A stretch of DNA of 18,038 nucleotides, taken from contig SBAY01000153.1 in NCBI GenBank assembly GCA_005239945.1, positions 1-18,038 of the forward strand, in the 5' to 3' direction. The stretch comes from Nitrospira sp. GTDB taxonomy: Bacteria; UBA9089; CG2-30-40-21; SBAY01. The position numbers were made by a program, and so were the translations under genes. Below, one piece after another: positions 13,757 through 18,038 of the stretch (the stretch's first letter is position 1; every line of letters begins with the position of its first letter). The notes under the pieces are model-generated. The model saw only the letters and a list, made by a program, of their open reading frames with translations, was not told the DNA's origin and did no database searches.

Positions 13757-14512
13757 TTACTCCAATATTCCCCCAAATCTTCTTTCTCTTTTCTGATAAT
13801 CTATAATTGCCGACAGAAAATGTTTTCTTGAGAAATCAGGCCAGTAGATAGGGGTAATATAGATTTCCGCATAGGCAATTTGCCATAATAAAAAGTTACT
13901 TATCCGCATCTCACCACTTGTTCGAATAAGCAAATCCGGCTCAGGTAAAGAGGCAGTATAGAGGTATTTTTCAAACAATATCTCATTAATCTCTTCGCCC
14001 CTGCATTTTCCATTTTCGATATCTGCGGTTAATTTTTTAATAGCATCGACAATATCTGCCCGACCACTATAATTTAAGGCGAGATTTAATATTAAGCCGG
14101 TGTTATTAGCCGTTTTTTGCTTTGCCCATTTTAAGTCCTGTTGAACTAATTTGGGTAATTGCTCGAGTCTGCCGATGTAGTGGATTTTAACATTATTCTG
14201 AATTAATTCATCTATTTCTTTGTGTAAATATTCGCGCAGCAGTCGCATCAAGGCATTAACTTCTTGTTTGGGACGAGTCCAATTTTCTGTGGAGAAGGCA
14301 TAAAGTGTCAGCACCTTAATCCCTAACTCACCACATAATTTAACTATTGTCTTAACCGTTTTCATTCCTTCCCGATGTCCAAGCATTCGGGGTAAGTTTC
14401 TTTCTTTTGCCCATCTACCATTTCCATCCATAATAATGGCAATATGTACCGGCAATTTATTTCTATCTATGGAAGACAGCAGATAGGTTTCATTGGGGTG
14501 GTTTATTTTCAT
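13757..14512 (-). CDS. uppS: Undecaprenyl diphosphate synthase (isoprenyl transferase)
   Basis: This cis-prenyltransferase adds isopentenyl units to farnesyl diphosphate to make the C55 lipid carrier for peptidoglycan and surface polysaccharides. From ATG 14512 it has 251 residues, normal for the family. HIAIIMDGNGRWAKERNLPR carries the catalytic Asp and the diphosphate loop, FSTENWTRP and LNLALNYSGRADI follow, and LIRTSGEMRISNFLLWQIAYAEIYI holds the C-terminal RTSGExRxSNFLLWQ signature. The frame stays open to an ATG at 14653, which would add 47 residues, but that part is encoded by an inverted repeat and resembles nothing in the family. The start at 14512, with AGGGAA upstream, is therefore preferred. 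It lies between frr and cdsA in the conserved order. Confidence 0.95.
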   Translation of the reverse strand: MKINHPNETYLLSSIDRNKLPVHIAIIMDGNGRWAKERNLPRMLGHREGMKTVKTIVKLCGELGIKVLTLYAFSTENWTRPKQEVNALMRLLREYLHKEIDELIQNNVKIHYIGRLEQLPKLVQQDLKWAKQKTANNTGLILNLALNYSGRADIVDAIKKLTADIENGKCRGEEINEILFEKYLYTASLPEPDLLIRTSGEMRISNFLLWQIAYAEIYITPIYWPDFSRKHFLSAIIDYQKRERRFGGILE

Positions 14513-14554
14513 CGTTTTCCCTGTGATTTTTTGGATTTCATGTTTAAAAACACT

Positions 14555-14617
14555 GAAATTAGAAATTGGGCTTTTGGGTAGGCTTATTCCCTCTCCCTCT
14601 TCCCAATTTCTAATTTC
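14555..14617. repeat. 16-bp perfect inverted repeat upstream of uppS
   Basis: GAAATTAGAAATTGGG (14555-14570) and CCCAATTTCTAATTTC (14602-14617) pair perfectly around a 31-base loop. The repeat is open in the uppS frame and creates a false N-terminal extension. It lies in the 150 bases between frr and the likely uppS start. Confidence 0.7.
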
Positions 14618-14662
14618 TACTTTTAAACCGCAAACACCATCCCGTTTTATCATCCATTGCCA

Positions 14663-15220
14663 TTAGCCTTCTAAAATCTCCTTTTCCTTATTTATCAGGG
14701 CATGGTCTATCTTTTTTATAAATTCATCCGTTATTTTTTGGACCTCGGTATGGGCATGTTTTGATTCATCCTCAGATATTTCCTTAGATTTTTCTTTTTC
14801 TTTAATCAAATCATTGATTTTGTGTCTGATATTACGGATAGCGATTCTTCCCTCTTCAGCCTTTTTCTTGATTACCTTATCTAACTCTTTTCTTCGCTCC
14901 TCGGTTAATGCCGGTATGGAGATTCTAATAACATGACCATCCGTATTTGGCATCAGACCTAAATCAGATTTAATAATCGCCTTGCAGATAGCCTCAATGG
15001 CAGATTTATCCCATGGTGAGATGAGAAGCATGCGTGGCTCCGGAACAGAAATAGTCGCCAGTTGATTGATAGGTAGCTGACTATTATAATAATCAACACG
15101 GACATGGTCCAAAATAGTCGCTGTAGCACGACCAGTTCGAACAGTGGCAAATTCATGTTTTGTTGCCTCGACAACCTTTGTCATCTTGTCTTCTGCCTCT
15201 TTATAAAATTCTTTTAGCAT
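14663..15220 (-). CDS. frr: Ribosome recycling factor
   Basis: RRF splits post-termination ribosomes together with EF-G in the cytoplasm. It has 185 residues, the standard length. Recognisable parts are the helix segment ATVRTGRATATIL, VDYYNSQLPINQLATISVPEPRMLLISPWDKS, then DGHVIRISIPALTEERRKEL (the RIPIPxLTEERRxxL signature) and IAIRNIRHKINDLIKEKEK. The start has AGGAGG seven bases upstream. It follows pyrH after a 139-base gap holding a palindromic repeat, and precedes uppS. Confidence 0.96.
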   Translation of the reverse strand: MLKEFYKEAEDKMTKVVEATKHEFATVRTGRATATILDHVRVDYYNSQLPINQLATISVPEPRMLLISPWDKSAIEAICKAIIKSDLGLMPNTDGHVIRISIPALTEERRKELDKVIKKKAEEGRIAIRNIRHKINDLIKEKEKSKEISEDESKHAHTEVQKITDEFIKKIDHALINKEKEILEG

Positions 15221-15238
15221 AATGTTCCTCCTTGTATA

Positions 15239-15332
15239 ATTGAATTAAAAATTAAGAAAGGAGGAAATATATGGATTAAAAATCATAAATTCTTTTCTCT
15301 TTCCTCAATTTTTAATTCATAATTTTTAATTA
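15239..15332. repeat. Palindromic intergenic repeat between pyrH and frr
   Basis: TGAATTAAAAATTAAGAAAGG (15241-15261) is mirrored by TTTCCTCAATTTTTAATTCA (15300-15319). The right arm, 15300-15331, is the exact reverse complement of 13679-13710. AT-rich words of the type AATTATTAATTGATAATT fill the rest of the gap (15340-15358). Confidence 0.7.
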
Positions 15333-15359
15333 CTCAACCAATTATTAATTGATAATTAT

Positions 15360-16079
15360 TCAAGAAACTATCGTCCCAATCTTTTCACCTAAGATAACCT
15401 TACAAAGGTTATCTTCTTTTAATAGATTAAATACCAGTATAGGCAGGTTATTTTCCATACAGAGTGAAATAGCCGTAGAATCCATTATCTTCAATCTCTG
15501 GTTAAGCACATCCATGTAAGAAATATGGTCGTACTTAACCGCATCCGGGTATTTAACAGGGTCTTTAGAGAAGACACCATCTACCTTAGTTGCTTTAAGG
15601 ATTATCTCAGCACCAATCTCTGCGGCTCGAAGGGCGGCGGCTGTATCTGTTGAAAAGAAAGGATTACCTGTTCCGGCGGCAAAAACTACTACCCGGCCTT
15701 TTTCTAAATGCCTGATAGCCCGTCTGCGAATGTAAGGCTCAGCGATTCTCTGCATTTCGATAGCACTTTGCACCCGACAAAATACACCTACTTTTTCTAA
15801 TGCATCCTGAAGAGCAATGGCATTAATCACGGTAGCTAACATACCCATGTGGTCAGCAGAACTACGGTCCATTTGTGACCCAAAGGCACTTACTCCACGA
15901 AAGATATTACCTCCGCCAATACTGATAGCCACCTGGACACCAATATTATGAATATCCTTAATCTGTTGGACAATAGAGGAAATAACCTCTACCTCAATTC
16001 CATATCCTTTTTTCCCTTGAAGTACCTCACCACTGAGTTTTAATAAAACTCGTTTATAGATGGGTTTATCCTTTGTCAC
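15360..16079 (-). CDS. pyrH: UMP kinase
   Basis: This enzyme phosphorylates UMP to UDP in pyrimidine synthesis and belongs to the amino-acid-kinase fold. With the GTG at 16079 it has 239 residues, close to the usual 240. YKRVLLKLSGEVLQG opens the ATP site, GGGNIFRG binds UMP, DHMGMLATVINAIALQDALE and FAAGTGNPFFSTDTAAALRA are family signatures, and TKVDGVFSKDPVKYPDA forms the nucleotide loop. The frame extends upstream to a GTG at 16133, but those 18 codons include a CACAGATTT repeat arm. AGGTGAGGA lies just before the GTG at 16079, so the shorter start is chosen (an ATG at 16106 is a second alternative). It is third in the rpsB-tsf-pyrH-frr order. Confidence 0.95.
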   Translation of the reverse strand: MTKDKPIYKRVLLKLSGEVLQGKKGYGIEVEVISSIVQQIKDIHNIGVQVAISIGGGNIFRGVSAFGSQMDRSSADHMGMLATVINAIALQDALEKVGVFCRVQSAIEMQRIAEPYIRRRAIRHLEKGRVVVFAAGTGNPFFSTDTAAALRAAEIGAEIILKATKVDGVFSKDPVKYPDAVKYDHISYMDVLNQRLKIMDSTAISLCMENNLPILVFNLLKEDNLCKVILGEKIGTIVS

Positions 16080-16117
16080 TTCCTCACCTTTCCTTACTCG
16101 AATCATATAGGAAATTA

Positions 16118-16255
16118 TATCCACAGATTTCACAGATTTGCACAGATGGATAGTAAAGTAGTTAAGAAGGGAAAATTTGCTACCAATACCAATCTACTTG
16201 CTAATTTCTACTTATTCTTTCTAAACAATCTGTGAAATCTGTGTAATCTGTGGAT
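16118..16255. repeat. CACAGATT-type inverted repeat between tsf and pyrH
   Basis: ATCCACAGATTTCACAGATT (within 16118-16149) is mirrored by AATCTGTGAAATCTGTGTAATCTGTGGAT (within 16226-16255). Each arm is itself built from direct repeats of CACAGATTN. It is followed on the plus strand by a T-run. It lies between the end of tsf and the pyrH start and runs into the open pyrH frame. Confidence 0.7.
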
Positions 16256-16267
16256 TTTTTTGACCGT

Positions 16268-16864
16268 TTATTTCTTACCTACGGCATACCGTGTAAATCG
16301 CCGAATGGTTATATTTTCCCTTACTTTGGCTACCAGTTGCGCTAGATAATCTGATACAGAGATACTGGGGTCTTTTATATATGGTTGTTCTAACAAGCAG
16401 ATTTCTTTATAGTATTTTTCTAATCTACCTTCAACCATTTTATCCCATATTTTTTCGGGTTTACCTGATTGTTTAGCCTGTTCTAAGTAAATCTCTTTTT
16501 CTTTAGCTACCATTTCTGGGGTAATCTGGTTTCTGGAAACCACAGACGGATTAGAGGCGGCTATCTGCATAGCAATATTTTTACCCAGTTCCTGGAATTC
16601 TGTATTTTTAGCCACAAAATCCGTTTCACAATTAATCTCAACCAATACCCCAAGTTTTCCACCCAGATGAACATAAGAAATGATTTGTCCTTCTTTAGCC
16701 TCGCGAAGCCCTTTTGTTTTGGCTACAGCCAATCCTTGAGTGCGTAAGATTTTCAATGCCTCATCATATACCCCATTAGCCTTTTTGAGGGCATCCTTAC
16801 ATTCCATCATGGGGGCCCCTGTAACCTCTCTTAATTCCTTTACTTGTGCTGCACTAATATTCAT
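16268..16864 (-). CDS. tsf: Translation elongation factor Ts
   Basis: EF-Ts is the nucleotide exchange factor for EF-Tu. This is the short form, 198 residues, as in Thermus-type proteins, rather than the roughly 280-residue E. coli form. The N-terminal UBA-like module AAQVKELREVTGAPMMECKDALKKANG carries the TGAGMMDCK-type signature, followed by the core ISYVHLGGKLGVLVEINCETDFVAKNTEF with the TDFV motif that contacts EF-Tu. The ATG overlaps the rpsB stop by four bases (ATGA) and has GGAGAG upstream, so the two are translationally coupled. Confidence 0.96.
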   Translation of the reverse strand: MNISAAQVKELREVTGAPMMECKDALKKANGVYDEALKILRTQGLAVAKTKGLREAKEGQIISYVHLGGKLGVLVEINCETDFVAKNTEFQELGKNIAMQIAASNPSVVSRNQITPEMVAKEKEIYLEQAKQSGKPEKIWDKMVEGRLEKYYKEICLLEQPYIKDPSISVSDYLAQLVAKVRENITIRRFTRYAVGKK

Positions 16865-17784
16865 GACATCTCTCCTTTCTGATTCTTTTTCTTTTTATTT
16901 TTTCCTTCTTGTTCTTCAGGCTCTTCTTCAATTTCTTCTTTTTCTTTAAGGTTCTTTTCTATAACCTCTTTATTTATCTCCTCATAAAATTGTGGAAGTA
17001 ATTCTTCCTCATCTTCTATCACTAAAGAAGGAATTATCTCTTCCTCTTCTTCTTCCTGCTTTTCTTTGAGTTGCAATGCTTCGAGTTGTGACTTGTCTAA
17101 AAATTTCTTTCCTTCGATTATCCCATCTGCAATTACAGAGGCAAGTAATTTTACTGAGCGAATAGCATCGTCATTACCCGGGATACAGTAATTTACCTCT
17201 TCAGGGTCACCATTGGTATCCACAATACCTACGATGGGAATGTTTAATTTTTTACCTTCCAGGATAGCAATCCTTTCTTTTTTAGTATCCACCACAAATA
17301 TAGCCCCTGGGAGTTCTTTCATCTGTTTGATTCCACCTAATAGGGACTCCAGTTTATCCATTTCTTTTTTCAGACTGGCTACTTCCTTTTTAGGTAATTG
17401 CTCAAATATCCCCTTTTCTTCCATTCGTTTAATCTCATTAAGTCGTCTAATGCTTTTTTTTATCGTCTCAAAGTTTGTTAAAGTTCCTCCCAGCCAGCGT
17501 TGAGTTACATAAGGCATTTCGCATCGTATGGCCTCTTCTTTGACCACTGTTTGAATTTGTTTTTTTGTCCCAACAAATAAAATCATCTTGTTCGACTTAG
17601 CCGTTTCCTGAATAAAACTATAGGCATCTTTCAATCCCTTCATTGCCTTTTGAAGGTTAATGATATGAATATCATTTCTCTCCGAAAAGATATAAGGAGC
17701 CATTTTGGGATTCCATCGTTGAGTTTGATGGCCAAAATGTACCCCGGCTTCTAAAAGTTGTTTCATTGAAATAGTAGTTGACAC
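16861..17784 (-). CDS. rpsB: 30S ribosomal protein S2 with an acidic C-terminal extension
   Basis: S2 is a small-subunit ribosomal protein that joins late in 30S assembly and is needed for S1 binding. The core (about 1-228) is standard: LLEAGVHFGHQTQRWNPKM, RWLGGTLTNFETIKKSI, IFVVDTKKERIAILEGKKLNIPIVGIVDTN and IPGNDDAIRSVKLL. The protein runs to 307 residues, whereas typical bacterial S2 ends near 230-260. The extra tail is very acidic (KQEEEEEEII, EDEEELL, EIEEEPEEQEG) and ends in a basic cluster KNKKKKNQKG, so it is probably disordered. It is the first gene of the operon, with a good promoter and a leader of about 95 bases. The ribosome site (AAGGAGGATG) lies just upstream. Confidence 0.96.
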   Translation of the reverse strand: MSTTISMKQLLEAGVHFGHQTQRWNPKMAPYIFSERNDIHIINLQKAMKGLKDAYSFIQETAKSNKMILFVGTKKQIQTVVKEEAIRCEMPYVTQRWLGGTLTNFETIKKSIRRLNEIKRMEEKGIFEQLPKKEVASLKKEMDKLESLLGGIKQMKELPGAIFVVDTKKERIAILEGKKLNIPIVGIVDTNGDPEEVNYCIPGNDDAIRSVKLLASVIADGIIEGKKFLDKSQLEALQLKEKQEEEEEEIIPSLVIEDEEELLPQFYEEINKEVIEKNLKEKEEIEEEPEEQEGKNKKKKNQKGEMS

Positions 17785-17887
17785 TTATTTTTCATCCTCC
17801 TTAAATTTAGTAATTGGTAAGCTATTACCGATGATATAGTAATTGATAATTGGTCAAGTTATCAATCACCACCTTTAAATTTGATAT
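17785..17887 (-). promoter_or_regulatory. rpsB mRNA leader with small hairpins
   Basis: The leader between the promoter and rpsB can form GGTAA-TAGC-TTACC and ATTGATA...TATCAAT stems and contains a repeated ACCAATTA word. Ribosomal-protein leaders often bind their own protein, and rpsB leaders are autoregulated in other bacteria, but this one does not show a structure I recognise. Confidence 0.35.
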
Positions 17888-17916
17888 ATTATATCATATT
17901 TTAATAATTTTGGCAA
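17888..17916 (-). promoter_or_regulatory. Sigma70-like promoter of the rpsB operon
   Basis: Read on the minus strand, TTGCCA (17916-17911) and a perfect TATAAT (17893-17888) are spaced by exactly 17 bases. Start of transcription is expected near 17880, about 95 bases before the rpsB ATG. Confidence 0.75.
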
Positions 17917-17978
17917 GAAAAAAATACTTGAGTTAGATTTTCCCCAACTTTTAGCAATAATTTAAAGAAGTGAATTTT

Positions 17979-18034
17979 TTGAGGGGGAAAACTTTTTGAA
18001 AGTGGTTTAAAACCACACAAGTTTTCCCCCTCAA
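17979..18034. repeat. Nested palindrome at the window edge
   Basis: TTGAGGGGGAAAACTT (17979-17994) and AAGTTTTCCCCCTCAA (18019-18034) are perfect complements. Between them GTGGTTT-A-AAACCAC (18002-18016) forms a second stem. No T-run follows the structure on either strand (the T-run at 17975-17980 precedes it), so it looks more like a dispersed structural repeat than a simple terminator. A related word, TTTTCCCCAACTTTT, lies at 17938-17952. Confidence 0.6.
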
Positions 18035-18038
18035 ACTC

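Noticed and set aside
14513..14653. 47-residue N-terminal extension of UppS
   Set aside because: It is encoded by an inverted repeat, has no family similarity, and a better start with a ribosome site exists at 14512.

Overview
The window looks like a piece of a chromosome from an AT-rich, Gram-negative (outer-membrane-bearing) bacterium, probably an uncultivated lineage. The outer-membrane evidence is a PorV/UPF0164-like barrel fragment, a LolA-like lipoprotein-sorting protein, a predicted outer-membrane barrel ending in aromatic residues, and an FtsX/LolCDE-type ABC pair. I cannot fix the phylum from the sequence alone.

Layout. (1) 2-298 is the start of a secreted Ig-like-domain protein that breaks off at a small inverted repeat. 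(2) 413-11443 is a tightly packed, all-plus-strand accessory island encoding a thiazole/oxazole-modified microcin (TOMM, or linear azol(in)e-containing peptide) system. It contains a YcaO cyclodehydratase (413-1882), a 49-residue Cys-rich precursor peptide too short for routine gene calling (1925-2074), a hairpin attenuator, an ocin-ThiF/RRE leader-binding partner (2162-3247), a periplasmic TPR protein behind its own sigma70-like promoter (3335-4120), a catalytically degenerate SagB paralogue (4138-4947), a SagB-type FMN azoline dehydrogenase (4925-5794), a frameshifted CPBP intramembrane protease (5797-6515), an export set resembling LolCDE plus LolA plus an outer-membrane barrel (6508-10116), and an amidohydrolase (10094-11443). 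(3) 11440-12758 is a boundary zone: a clipped reading frame, a 214-bp palindromic element, an isoprenylcysteine-methyltransferase-like gene, and a 5'-truncated PorV-family gene. (4) 12812-17784, on the minus strand, is the conserved translation/envelope operon rpsB-tsf-pyrH-frr-uppS-cdsA, with a good sigma70-like promoter before rpsB and inverted-repeat elements in its gaps.

How the genes fit together (inference from known TOMM systems). The ThiF-like protein captures the leader of the precursor. The YcaO enzyme uses ATP to cyclise Cys/Thr in the core, whose central block is WCCCTCTCCWC, and the SagB enzyme oxidises the azolines to azoles. A protease trims the leader. The ABC/LolA-like/barrel set could carry the product, or a protective lipoprotein, across the periplasm. 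The most novel points are the precursor with eight contiguous cyclisable residues between two Trp, the paired live and dead SagB genes, and the Lol-like export route.

The island is visibly AT-richer than its flanks. Single 60-base lines counted by hand gave 16 G+C in the YcaO gene (601-660), 30 in frr (15001-15060) and 29 in the Ig-like fragment (181-240). Together with broken genes on both sides, this suggests horizontal acquisition.
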